Made by a program: the position numbers and the translations under genes. From contig CAJXYI010000018.1 of NCBI GenBank assembly GCA_913063435.1, positions 1 through 49,967 of the forward strand: a DNA stretch of 49,967 bases, written 5' to 3'. This stretch comes from an uncultured Actinomycetales bacterium (lineage in GTDB: Bacteria; Actinomycetota; Actinomycetes; S36-B12). Shown here piece after piece: positions 33,510 to 41,954 of the stretch (position 1 is its first letter; each line of letters begins with the position of its first letter). The notes under the pieces are model-generated. The model saw only the letters and a list, made by a program, of their open reading frames with translations, did no database searches and had not been told where the DNA came from.

Positions 33510-34655
33510 CTATCCCGCGACCGTTTCGATGGTCCGTGCGGCTGAGTAATGGGTGATGAGTTCGTCGCCGATCGATTCCCACGTGCGATGCAGAACCGAC
33601 TCGCGCGCACGTGCCCCCATCGCTGATCGCTTGCGGGCATCGCCCACGAGATCGCGCACCGCATTTCGCAGCACGGACAGATCACCGGGCGGATACAACC
33701 AGCCGGTCCGGCTGGGATCGACCAGGTCGAGCGGACCCCCGGCCGCAACGGACACCACCGGGATTCCACTGGCCAACGACTCCTGAACGCTCTGACAGAA
33801 CGTCTCATGCGGACCGGTGTGCACCATCACATCGACGGTGGCGACCGCCTGCGAGAGTGCGGCCCCCGTCAGCTGTCCGGTGAAGTGCGCCGCTGGTAGC
33901 CGTCGCCGTAATTCCGGTGCGCTAGGGCCATCTCCGATGATCACCAGGCGAACCCCCGGCAGGTCGGAAAGCACCGCCAGATCCTCGACCTGCTTCTCCG
34001 GTGCCAACCGGCCGAGGTATCCCACCACCACCTCGCCCCGGGGTGCCCACTGATCATGTAGGGCGACGCTGCGATGGGTGGGGGCGAACCGCGTGGCATC
34101 GACTCCTCGCTGCCACAGATGCACACGCGGGATGCCGTGAGCCTGAAGATCGGTCATCGCGCTACGGGACGGGGCGAGAGTGCGATCGGCGCCCTGGTGG
34201 ATCGCTCGCAGGTGCCGCCACACCAGCGGGCGAACCACGCCGAGGCCGTACCGTTCGACGAACGAGGCGACATCCGTCTGATAGACCGCGACCGTCGGTA
34301 TGTCCAGCAGCTGGGCCGCGCGGACCGTGGGGATGCCGGTAAAGAACGGGCTCGCCAGATGCACGACATCGGGGTCGATCTCCCGGAGGATGTCGGCGAT
34401 CGTCCCGGTTCGGGCCAGGTGCAGACGAACCTGCGGATACCGGGGTAGCGGCAGGGAGGCCATCCGCACGATCGGTGCATCGGCGTAGGAGGAAAGTTCA
34501 CGCTCCGAGGACGATCCCATGTGATCGGATGATCCCGCCGCGATCACGAAGGCTTCGTGTCCGCGACGCTCGAGATGCTCCACGATGCGCAGAACTGAAT
34601 TCGTCACGCCGTTGACATGTGGGAGGAAGGATTCAGCCATCACCGCTACTCGCAT
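33510..34655 (-). CDS. GT4-type glycosyltransferase, MgtA/PimC-like mannosyltransferase
   Basis: This 381-residue GT-B enzyme starts MRVAVMAESFLPHVNGVTNS, closely resembling actinobacterial alpha-mannosyltransferases of the MgtA/PimC type that build mannolipids and lipomannan. Further signatures are WQRGVDATRFAPTHR, VGYLGRLAPEKQVEDL and the EX7E motif ETFCQSVQE in HTGPHETFCQSVQESLASG. The ATG at 34655 starts the fold directly; eight upstream in-frame codons are ignored. It lies 31 nt upstream of the second glycosyltransferase and behind murI, so it is part of an envelope-glycan segment. Confidence 0.88.
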   Translation of the reverse strand: MRVAVMAESFLPHVNGVTNSVLRIVEHLERRGHEAFVIAAGSSDHMGSSSERELSSYADAPIVRMASLPLPRYPQVRLHLARTGTIADILREIDPDVVHLASPFFTGIPTVRAAQLLDIPTVAVYQTDVASFVERYGLGVVRPLVWRHLRAIHQGADRTLAPSRSAMTDLQAHGIPRVHLWQRGVDATRFAPTHRSVALHDQWAPRGEVVVGYLGRLAPEKQVEDLAVLSDLPGVRLVIIGDGPSAPELRRRLPAAHFTGQLTGAALSQAVATVDVMVHTGPHETFCQSVQESLASGIPVVSVAAGGPLDLVDPSRTGWLYPPGDLSVLRNAVRDLVGDARKRSAMGARARESVLHRTWESIGDELITHYSAARTIETVAG

Positions 34656-34778
34656 GACACCAGGACACGCGCACACCTGTCAGCCACGGCAACAGTCACG
34701 TGTCGTGTCGCCTACGACGAGGTGAATGTTTCGGTTTCGCACTCCCTGCACCGAATACGACGGGGCCGCAGGATCGGG

Positions 34779-35603
34779 TCAGCGAGCGAACTCGGCGGTT
34801 TGCTCCACAGTCTGGATCTCCGGGCCGAGGAACCGTTGACCCAGCCTGGTGAAGTCGGTCGCATCACCTGTGGCGGTGAACCGATGCACCGGAGCGGGAG
34901 CGTCATCGCTGCGCAGCAGGTCGTGTGCGACAAGCACGCGATACACATCCTTGGCAGTCTCTTCCGCGCTGGACACCAGCGTCACCCCGTCACCCATGAC
35001 ATAGGAGATGACACCGGTCAGCAGGGGGTAGTGCGTGCAGCCGAGCACGAGGGTGTCGATGTCATGTTCCTGCAATGGGGCGAGGTAGTTACGAGCGACG
35101 GTGAGCAGTTCGTCGCCACCGGTGACACCCGCTTCGACGAATTCCACGAAACGGGGACAGGCCTGACCCGTGAGCTCCAGATCCGGTGCGGCGGCGAACG
35201 CGTCGTCATAGGCGCCGCTGGCGATGGTGGCACGGGTGCCGATCACACCCACCCGTCCTGAGCGTGTCGCGCGCACTGCCCGACGCACCGCCGGATGCAC
35301 GACTTCGACAACGGGCACGTCATATCTCTCCCGTGCGTCGCGCAGCACCGCGGCACTCGCCGAATTGCAGGCGATGACCAGCACCTTCACCCCCGACTCG
35401 ACGAGGTGATCCATGATGTCGAGGGCATAGGAGCGAACCTCCGCGATCGGAAGCGGGCCGTAGGGGCCGCGTGCGGTGTCGCCGACGTAGTGGATCGGTT
35501 CGTGCGGCAACTGGTCGAGCACGGCACGTGCCACGGTCAGGCCACCGACCCCGGAGTCGAAGATCCCGATCGGTCGATCCCCGACCGCATCCAGTGCGCC
35601 CAC
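34779..35603 (-). CDS. murI: glutamate racemase
   Basis: MurI converts L-glutamate to D-glutamate for peptidoglycan. The 274-residue protein has the two catalytic cysteines, Cys79 in [11 protein letters not shown] and Cys189 in LGCTHYPLL, and the family start [16 protein letters not shown] and [13 protein letters not shown]. It begins with GTG at 35603, 8 nt behind a TAGCCT box. It occupies its usual actinobacterial place between cysM and the MBL/rph/rdgB genes, although two glycosyltransferases and an SGNH hydrolase lie between. Confidence 0.96.
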   Translation of the reverse strand: MGALDAVGDRPIGIFDSGVGGLTVARAVLDQLPHEPIHYVGDTARGPYGPLPIAEVRSYALDIMDHLVESGVKVLVIACNSASAAVLRDARERYDVPVVEVVHPAVRRAVRATRSGRVGVIGTRATIASGAYDDAFAAAPDLELTGQACPRFVEFVEAGVTGGDELLTVARNYLAPLQEHDIDTLVLGCTHYPLLTGVISYVMGDGVTLVSSAEETAKDVYRVLVAHDLLRSDDAPAPVHRFTATGDATDFTRLGQRFLGPEIQTVEQTAEFAR

Positions 35604-35611
35604 GATGGTTC

Positions 35612-35627
35612 AGGCTAGGCCTAGGCT
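35612..35627. promoter_or_regulatory. compact divergent promoter: two back-to-back -10 boxes for murI and the 35634 gene
   Basis: Minus-strand TAGCCT (35617-35612) sits 8 nt before the murI GTG, and plus-strand TAGGCT (35622-35627) sits 6 nt before the ATG at 35634. The two boxes are 4 bp apart around the perfect palindrome CTAGGCCTAG (35615-35624), and the two start codons are only 30 bp apart, so the polymerases would compete. Confidence 0.55.
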
Positions 35628-35633
35628 GACCCC

Positions 35634-36086
35634 ATGCGGACGCGACCCGCCCGAACACCGGACCCGGGAACAGATCACTCGCGATCCGCCACCGCGTGGC
35701 TGACGCTGGGGTTACTCACCGTGACGATGCTGGCCAACCTCGCCGGTGCGATCACCAGTCTGCTGCTTCTCGTCGAACCCGATGAGGCGCAGCTGCTGTT
35801 CGGCGCCCCGGTCAGCGACTGGTTCTGGGGGCTCTCGGCGGTGCTGTTCACCGCACTCACCCTCGTGTGCGCCTACGTCCTGCGGGCGGCCTGGCACCGA
35901 GACGCCGGGGCGGGATTGGCTGTCAGCGTGCTCAGCCTGATCGGGATCGGCTACAGCCTGCTGTCGATCACCCACGGTTATGGCTGGGCGATCCTCGTCC
36001 TGTCGCTGGGGATGCTCGCGGCGAATCAGGCCGCGACCGCCCAGGGGTACTACTCCGGGCACGCGCTGTCGATGCACCGCGCCTGA
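35634..36086 (+). CDS. four-helix membrane protein of unknown function
   Basis: This 150-residue protein has a polar N-terminus and four hydrophobic segments (LTLGLLTVTMLANLAGAITS, FWGLSAVLFTALTLVCAYV, AGLAVSVLSLIGIGYSLLS and GWAILVLSLGMLAANQAA), with the conserved-looking end QGYYSGHALSMHRA. I do not recognise the family. It is on the plus strand between the minus-strand murI and cysM genes, replacing the rhomboid-type gene found at this place in mycobacteria. The TAGGCT box 6 nt upstream predicts a leaderless mRNA. Confidence 0.7.
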   Translation: MRTRPARTPDPGTDHSRSATAWLTLGLLTVTMLANLAGAITSLLLLVEPDEAQLLFGAPVSDWFWGLSAVLFTALTLVCAYVLRAAWHRDAGAGLAVSVLSLIGIGYSLLSITHGYGWAILVLSLGMLAANQAATAQGYYSGHALSMHRA

Positions 36087-36098
36087 CGACCCACTGGA

Positions 36099-37055
<957 letters not shown>

Positions 37056-37069
37056 TCAACGGCTGCGGA

Positions 37070-37342
37070 TCAGCCGCCGGCGACGGCCGGCAAGATCGTC
37101 ACGGAGTCACCATCACTGAGCGCGGTGTCGATACCACCGAGGAATCGCACGTCCTCATCGTTGAGGTACACGTTGACGAAACGACGCAGCGCTCCGTCCT
37201 CGACCAGCCGGTCGCGCAACCCCACATGACGGGAATCCAGATCGTCGATGAGAGCCGCGAGTGTCGCTCCGTTGCCCTCCACGACCTTGGCACCGTCGGT
37301 GTAGGGACGCAGGATCGTGGGGATTCGCACCTCGATGGCCAT
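37070..37342 (-). CDS. cysO: sulfur carrier protein CysO (MoaD/ThiS fold)
   Basis: This 90-residue ubiquitin-like protein carries sulfur as a C-terminal thiocarboxylate for CysM. It ends ILPAVAGG with the required Gly-Gly, and has FVNVYLNDEDVRFLGG and LSDGDSVTILP typical of MoaD/ThiS proteins. The ATG at 37342 (MAIEVRIPTILRPY) gives the usual length and is 7 nt from a TAGAGT box. It lies between mec and cysM on the same strand. Confidence 0.95.
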   Translation of the reverse strand: MAIEVRIPTILRPYTDGAKVVEGNGATLAALIDDLDSRHVGLRDRLVEDGALRRFVNVYLNDEDVRFLGGIDTALSDGDSVTILPAVAGG

Positions 37343-37349
37343 GACCCCA

Positions 37350-37355
37350 ACTCTA
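37350..37355 (-). promoter_or_regulatory. -10 box TAGAGT, leaderless promoter of cysO
   Basis: Minus-strand TAGAGT 7 nt before the cysO ATG; its TAG is the stop codon of mec. Confidence 0.45.
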
Positions 37356-37799
37356 CGGGGCGTCGCCGATCGGGGCATCGGCCGAGGTCACCACGACCGG
37401 TTCCTCCGTGACCGCACCATCGACGATCCGAAACGATCGCACCTCGACCGGTCCATCGCCGTTGCCGCATTCGCGGGTGGAGACCAGCAGATAGTGCGCG
37501 TGGGGCTCGGATGCATAGGCGATGTCGGTGCGGGATGGATAGGCCTCCGTGGCGGTGTGGGAATGGTAGATCACCACCGGCTCCTCCTCACGGTCATCCA
37601 TGTCGCGGTACAGCGCGAGCAGATCGCGGGAGTCGAACTCGTAGAACGTCGGCGATCGGGCCGCGTTGACCATGGGGATGAAACGGGTGGGGATATCTGC
37701 CCCCTCGGGACCGGCGATGACCCCGCAGGCCTCGTCGGGATGGTCGGCGCGGGCGTGGGCGATCACGGCATCGAGCAGATCGGCGGAAATCTCGAGCAT
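37353..37799 (-). CDS. mec: JAMM/MPN zinc protease Mec (CysO-cysteine peptidase)
   Basis: Mec releases cysteine from the C-terminus of CysO after CysM has added it. The 148-residue protein has the full JAMM motif HSHTATEAYPSRTD (His79, His81, Ser89, Asp92) and the upstream catalytic Glu23 in PDEACGVIAG. It is the first gene of the mec-cysO-cysM run, and the ATG at 37799 is 6 nt from a TAGGCT box. In mycobacteria it follows clpS and DUF2017 directly; here the rhodopsin gene separates them. Confidence 0.94.
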   Translation of the reverse strand: MLEISADLLDAVIAHARADHPDEACGVIAGPEGADIPTRFIPMVNAARSPTFYEFDSRDLLALYRDMDDREEEPVVIYHSHTATEAYPSRTDIAYASEPHAHYLLVSTRECGNGDGPVEVRSFRIVDGAVTEEPVVVTSADAPIGDAP

Positions 37800-37805
37800 C
37801 GCGCC

Positions 37806-37811
37806 AGCCTA
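37806..37811 (-). promoter_or_regulatory. -10 box TAGGCT, leaderless promoter of mec
   Basis: Minus-strand TAGGCT 6 nt before the mec ATG at 37799. Confidence 0.55.
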
Positions 37812-37918
37812 TGCGCCCTCCTCGGAGCCCGCCCTTTACGCGCCGGTAGGGGTGCATAAATCGCGCCACAGGTGTGTCAACTTGCGGGATGTTACGCGGG
37901 GGTGAACGCTGTGCACCG

Positions 37919-37968
37919 AGGCCCCATCGCGCGGGGTCTGCTCAATCGGACTCGGGTCCGCCGGACCC
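37919..37968 (+). promoter_or_regulatory. tandem hairpins in the rhodopsin leader
   Basis: AGGCCCC (37919-37925) pairs with GGGGTCT (37933-37939), one G-U pair, 7-nt loop; GGGTCC (37954-37959) pairs with GGACCC (37963-37968), 3-nt loop. The second ends 8 nt before the GGAGG Shine-Dalgarno (37977-37981). The transcription start is not known, so it is inferred that both lie in the mRNA leader. Confidence 0.45.
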
Positions 37969-37987
37969 ACCGTCATGGAGGTACCGC

Positions 37988-38821
37988 GTGCCAAACGTAG
38001 AAATTCTCACCAATGGGCAGTTCCAGGCTGTCTACAACGTTCTTTCCCTGGCTTTGGCGTCGATGGGAGCCACCACGGTCTTCCTGCTCGTCGTCATGAA
38101 TCGTGTTCTGCCCCGCTACCGCATCGCGGTCGCGGTGTCGGCGATGGTCACGCTCATCGCCGCGTACCACTACTTCCGGATCTTCAACTCCTTCTCCGAC
38201 GCCTACGTGGCCGTGGATGCGGGAGCACCGGGCGTGCAGACGGCCTACGAGCTCGTCAGGGGCGTCGGCTTCAACGAGGGCTACCGGTACGTCGACTGGC
38301 TGCTCACCGTTCCGCTGCTGCTATTCGAGACCATCGCTGTGCTGGCCCTGCCTGCCGCGGTGCGCTCGTCGCTGCTGTGGAAGCTCATCCCGGCTTCGGT
38401 GCTGATGATCGTGCTGGGCTGGCCCGGCGAGATCACCGCTGAGATCGCTCCCAAGGCGATCTGGGGTGCGCTGTCGACGATTCCGTTCCTCTACATCCTC
38501 TACGTGCTCTTCGTGGAGTTGTCGAAGGCGGCAAAGAACCAGCCGAACCAGGTCGGCAAGGACCTCGCCGGTCTGCGCTGGCTGCTGCTGGCCACCTGGG
38601 GCGTGTACCCGATCTCGTACATGTTCCCGATGTTCGGGCTCGACGGTGCCGACTCGTTCGTGTACCGCCAGATCGGATACTCCATCGCCGACGTCCTGGC
38701 CAAGTGTCTGTTCGGTCTGTTGATCTTCAAGATCGCTCGCGTGAAGAGCATGTACGACGATCCGCAGTTCGCTGGGATCGAGATGAAGGAAGCTCCCTCC
38801 AGCGATAAGGCCTCGGCCTGA
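37988..38821 (+). CDS. xanthorhodopsin/actinorhodopsin-type light-driven proton pump
   Basis: This 277-residue microbial rhodopsin has seven hydrophobic helices and the retinal lysine Lys239 in SIADVLAKCLFGLLIF, with counter-ion Asp235. Helix C reads RYVDWLLTVPLLLFE, giving Arg100, proton acceptor Asp103, Thr107 and proton donor Glu114: the DTE motif of outward proton pumps. Leu111 at the proteorhodopsin 105 position indicates green absorption, and His61 (AYHYFRI) pairs with the acceptor as in proteo/xanthorhodopsins. Gly160 in AIWGALSTIPF occupies the place of bacteriorhodopsin Trp138, opening the window used by carotenoid antennae. The GTG at 37988 has GGAGG 6 nt upstream; the longer in-frame extension is not coding-like. 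No retinal or carotenoid gene is in the window. Confidence 0.96.
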   Translation: MPNVEILTNGQFQAVYNVLSLALASMGATTVFLLVVMNRVLPRYRIAVAVSAMVTLIAAYHYFRIFNSFSDAYVAVDAGAPGVQTAYELVRGVGFNEGYRYVDWLLTVPLLLFETIAVLALPAAVRSSLLWKLIPASVLMIVLGWPGEITAEIAPKAIWGALSTIPFLYILYVLFVELSKAAKNQPNQVGKDLAGLRWLLLATWGVYPISYMFPMFGLDGADSFVYRQIGYSIADVLAKCLFGLLIFKIARVKSMYDDPQFAGIEMKEAPSSDKASA

Positions 38822-38843
38822 TCGACGGTTAGCACAACCCCGT

Positions 38844-38891
38844 AGCAGCGGGGGTGTTCGGCGCTCACGGGCGTCGAGCACCCCCGCTGCT
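38844..38891. terminator. strong bidirectional terminator hairpin between rhodopsin and DUF2017
   Basis: AGCAGCGGGGGTG (38844-38856) pairs perfectly over 13 bp with CACCCCCGCTGCT (38879-38891), with a 22-nt loop. It lies 22 nt after the rhodopsin stop and 32 nt after the DUF2017 stop of the convergent operon. A short T-rich TCGTTGT follows on the plus strand. Confidence 0.75.
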
Positions 38892-38923
38892 CGTTGTCCG
38901 ACCTCGTGCGCTGCCCGAGACGC

Positions 38924-39481
38924 CTAACGCGGCATCAGGCAGCGCACGAGGGTCTCGGTGAGGTAGGTCAGCCAGTCATACAGGTGGAACATCCCCGACC
39001 GCGGGTCTTCATCGGGCAGGTTCGCCAGCTCCTCGTGGTTGTCCTCGGTGATCTCCAATCGCGACCCCAGGGCGAGACGGATATCAGCCAGCGCCCCCAA
39101 CCAGGCCTGCGCCTGATCCACGGTGAGCGTGATCTTCTCCCCGGATTCCTCCAGCGAGTTCAAGGCGGTGGTAGCCGCGGCTGCCTTGGCTTCCCGCAAT
39201 CCGCGCTCGGTGTATCGGCGAAAGTCCGCCGACGCCTCGGGGTCATCGGGGTAGGCATCGGGAAACAGCCGAGCCAGTGCCGGATCTTCGGGCCGCTGGG
39301 CATCCTCGGCGATGCCGACGATCGCCGCGAGCGGATCGGCATCGGAATCGGCGGACTCCGGGGATACGAACTCGATCAACTGCTCCAGCAACGTGGCGAG
39401 CAGACCCTTCTCGACGATGTCGACGCGTAACACGATGCGGCCGGTGAGAGTGCGGGTGAAGCCACGCACCACTTCACTCAT
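38924..39481 (-). CDS. DUF2017 family protein
   Basis: This 185-residue protein is the DUF2017 partner that follows clpS in actinobacteria. Recognisable segments are LEQLIEFVSPES near residue 32, ARLFPDAYPDDPEASADFRRYTE and HLYDWLTYLTETLVRCL at the C-terminus. Function is unknown; the constant pairing with ClpS suggests a role in regulated proteolysis. Its start shares bases with the clpS stop (TGATG), so translation is coupled. Confidence 0.85.
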   Translation of the reverse strand: MSEVVRGFTRTLTGRIVLRVDIVEKGLLATLLEQLIEFVSPESADSDADPLAAIVGIAEDAQRPEDPALARLFPDAYPDDPEASADFRRYTERGLREAKAAAATTALNSLEESGEKITLTVDQAQAWLGALADIRLALGSRLEITEDNHEELANLPDEDPRSGMFHLYDWLTYLTETLVRCLMPR

Positions 39482-39831
39482 CAGTCGTCCTTCATGAGCG
39501 TCGCCCAGAGTCCGTAGGAGTGCATCGCCGCAACATCGCGTTCCATCTCCTCGCGGCTGCCGCTGGACACGACCGCCCGACCTTCCTGATGGACCTGCAT
39601 CATCAACTGCTCAGCCTTCTCGCGCGGATAGCAGAAATAGGTCATGAACACGTAGGTGACGTAGTTCATCAGATTGACCGGGTCGTTCCACACGATGGTG
39701 ATCCACGGCCGCTGGGTGGCGACTACTTCCTCAGCCTCGGGTCGGTCGAGTTCGACCGGAGCGGTCACCAGAACACGTCGGTCGTGATCGAACCGGGTCG
39801 TCACCGAGCTCATCAAAGTCGTGGACTTCAT
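39481..39831 (-). CDS. clpS: ATP-dependent Clp protease adaptor ClpS
   Basis: ClpS delivers N-degron substrates to ClpCP/ClpAP. The 116-residue protein has the family core PWITIVWNDPVNLMNYVTYV, followed by FMTYFCYPREKAEQLMMQVHQEGRA in shorter segments, and the C-terminal AAMHSYGLWATL. The WNDPVNLM loop carries the residues that bind the destabilising N-terminal amino acid. A TAGGCT box lies 7 nt before the ATG at 39831. A second Met at residue 7 (MSSVTTRF) could be used. Confidence 0.94.
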   Translation of the reverse strand: MKSTTLMSSVTTRFDHDRRVLVTAPVELDRPEAEEVVATQRPWITIVWNDPVNLMNYVTYVFMTYFCYPREKAEQLMMQVHQEGRAVVSSGSREEMERDVAAMHSYGLWATLMKDD

Positions 39832-39838
39832 CGGCTCA

Positions 39839-39844
39839 AGCCTA
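39839..39844 (-). promoter_or_regulatory. -10 box TAGGCT, leaderless promoter of clpS
   Basis: Minus-strand TAGGCT 7 nt before the clpS ATG at 39831. Confidence 0.55.
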
Positions 39845-39917
39845 CGGTGCAGATCGCGACCGACCGGATTCAGCGGGTACGGCCCACAGATGACTCCCGT
39901 GCGCGCGGTGCGTTCGG

Positions 39918-41816
39918 TTAGGACGCCGTGACCTGCAGGGTGATCCGGGGCGAGACACCTCGGATCAATCCATCGGCGCGCCCGGCGACGAAGCGATAGG
40001 ACACCTCCTGCGGTCGCAGCACCCGCACATTGCCTTCGAACCGCCCAGCATCATCGGTGGTGACTCGTCGCAGGGTCTTCCATCCTGAATCCGTGCGTCG
40101 TTGCACCCGGATGGTGACGCCATTTCGTTCCGGAGTCACCGCACCGGACAGGGTGATGGATTCACCAGCGAGAGAGGACAGTTCGCGTGATTCGGGAGTG
40201 ACCTTCCAGCGCACCCGGGTGCGCAGCGGCCCCGATGCCACGGCACTGTGGCTATCGGTTTCGGCGACCTCGACCCAGAAGTAGCCGGTTTGCTCCACCG
40301 GCGCGCGGAAGGTTCCCGCCCCGCCGGCATCGAGGGTGATCGTGGAGACGATCTCGGCGTTCGCCTGCGTTGCCGTGGTGGCATTACCGGCCGTCGGCGA
40401 CCACAGCAGGGTCGCGGTCGCACCCGCCGCCGGGCCCCGATCGGATGACGTCGACACGTTGATGCGCGCCTTGCGGCCGAATCTCACCGCCGAGGATGCC
40501 TTCGCTGTCAACGTCGTTTCGGCCTGGGCGATCTCACGACCGTAATCGGCCAGTCGGTTATAGAAGTCGCTTTGGACGCTGCCGAAGTTCCACACCGCGA
40601 TGCCACCGATCCCGAGTTCGGGAACCATCTGCGCATCCGTCAACGCGCTGCGGGTGTCGCCGAACCAGACCTCGCGATCGACCCGGCAGTTCCGCTCGAT
40701 GAACTCACCGTCTCGGCTGAATCGACCATTGATGACGGGGGTGTAGGAGAACGTCCACTCGCCGTACGTGGAGTTCCACTCCGGCTGCTTACCCTCTGCC
40801 TGGGCAACCGCCCGCGCCGTATCCGGACTGCCGATGGATCTCATCACCGTCGATATCCAGGCGCCGCTGGTATCGCTGTAGAACCCGGGGGTCCAGCCCG
40901 CGGGGCACTTCCTGTTGGTGCCGTACACCGGCGCGCTGTAACTACCCTGGTTGACCACCCACTGCCGCCCGTACTGCGGGTTGCCCACCCACATCTTGGC
41001 CGCGTTTTCCGCACCGACCTCGGCGATCGCGGCCTCGATCTGATCGCGAGCCCAGCCTGTCGGTCCGATCGGCCCGGGCACGTTGTAGCTGTAGTCGTAG
41101 GTCATGAATCGCACCCGGTCGGTGTGGTCGATGATCTCCGACAGGGCGTACACACCCGTCGTTCCGCCCCAGTAGGCCCGACCACCGGGAATCGTGACCG
41201 ACAGGGTCAGTCCGCGCTCGTTCAATTCCCGATGCAGACGTTTGATCATCGCCACCCAGCGCGGCCGTGTCTCCGCCCAGGAGATGCCGAGATTCCGGTC
41301 GCGGAACGCGAAGTTCTCCCAGTCCAGATCCACCCCGTCCAGTCCGGCCCGCTGAGCGAATCGCGCGATCTTGCGGGCATAGTCGCGGCGGTTCTTCGCC
41401 GAGGCGAGATAAGGGGACAACTGCCCGGCATACGTGGCACCGAGGTCGGTGATGGATCCGAGGACCTTGATTCCGGCGTCTTGCAGGATGAGGCGCTGTC
41501 GATCGAACTTCGCGTTCGTCCACGGGGTGTCCCCCGAAGGGTCGCAGAATCCCCTGCTGGAGTTGATCACGCAGATCGGATTTTTCGCTCCCGCGAAGGT
41601 CCACCAGAACATATTGACCTCGTCGATCACGCCCTGGGACTCCGTGGCCAATCGGCGCACCTGGGCGTCACTGGCCCACCAGCCGAACCAGCCGGTGACG
41701 ATGGGGGCCGGTTTCGTTGCCGCCGAAGCAGCAGTCGGCGCGGCCAGGCCCATCAGGCCGGCGACCAGGGTCGAAGCGGCGATAGTGGCCAGGGCCGTGG
41801 TCATGGTGCGGCGCAC
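39918..41816 (-). CDS. secreted GH18-family glycoside hydrolase (YaaH/chitinase-like) with Ig-like C-terminal domains
   Basis: This 632-residue exported enzyme has a signal peptide (ATIAASTLVAGLMGLAAPTA, cleavage near ASAA, residue 32) and a GH18 TIM barrel (about 38-440). The catalytic motif DGVDLDWENF gives Asp160, Asp163, Asp165 and acid Glu167 (DxxDxDxE); RVRFMTYDYSYN is the later barrel strand. GH18 enzymes cut chitin or N-acetylglucosamine polymers, including peptidoglycan-type glycans. Residues about 445-630 form two Ig-like wall-associated domains (ITLSGAVTPERNGVTIRVQRR). The GTG at 41816 (MRRTMTTALA) is preceded by AGGAGGGG at 9-nt spacing, preferred over 41858. Confidence 0.88.
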   Translation of the reverse strand: MRRTMTTALATIAASTLVAGLMGLAAPTAASAATKPAPIVTGWFGWWASDAQVRRLATESQGVIDEVNMFWWTFAGAKNPICVINSSRGFCDPSGDTPWTNAKFDRQRLILQDAGIKVLGSITDLGATYAGQLSPYLASAKNRRDYARKIARFAQRAGLDGVDLDWENFAFRDRNLGISWAETRPRWVAMIKRLHRELNERGLTLSVTIPGGRAYWGGTTGVYALSEIIDHTDRVRFMTYDYSYNVPGPIGPTGWARDQIEAAIAEVGAENAAKMWVGNPQYGRQWVVNQGSYSAPVYGTNRKCPAGWTPGFYSDTSGAWISTVMRSIGSPDTARAVAQAEGKQPEWNSTYGEWTFSYTPVINGRFSRDGEFIERNCRVDREVWFGDTRSALTDAQMVPELGIGGIAVWNFGSVQSDFYNRLADYGREIAQAETTLTAKASSAVRFGRKARINVSTSSDRGPAAGATATLLWSPTAGNATTATQANAEIVSTITLDAGGAGTFRAPVEQTGYFWVEVAETDSHSAVASGPLRTRVRWKVTPESRELSSLAGESITLSGAVTPERNGVTIRVQRRTDSGWKTLRRVTTDDAGRFEGNVRVLRPQEVSYRFVAGRADGLIRGVSPRITLQVTAS

Positions 41817-41954
41817 GCGGGGGATCCCCTCCTGCAGTCGATGATGAATCCCGACCACGGTACGACGCGCCCGGGTCGCTCACGGTTCACCGCGCGGTGC
41901 GATGGCCCACATTCGGAGGAGAATCTGACGAATACCCCCGATGAAGCGCCTGGA

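Noticed and set aside
33479-33808. Longer N-terminus of the second glycosyltransferase
   Set aside because: It reads through the first glycosyltransferase gene in another frame; the ATG at 33478 has a good ribosome binding site and starts the fold.
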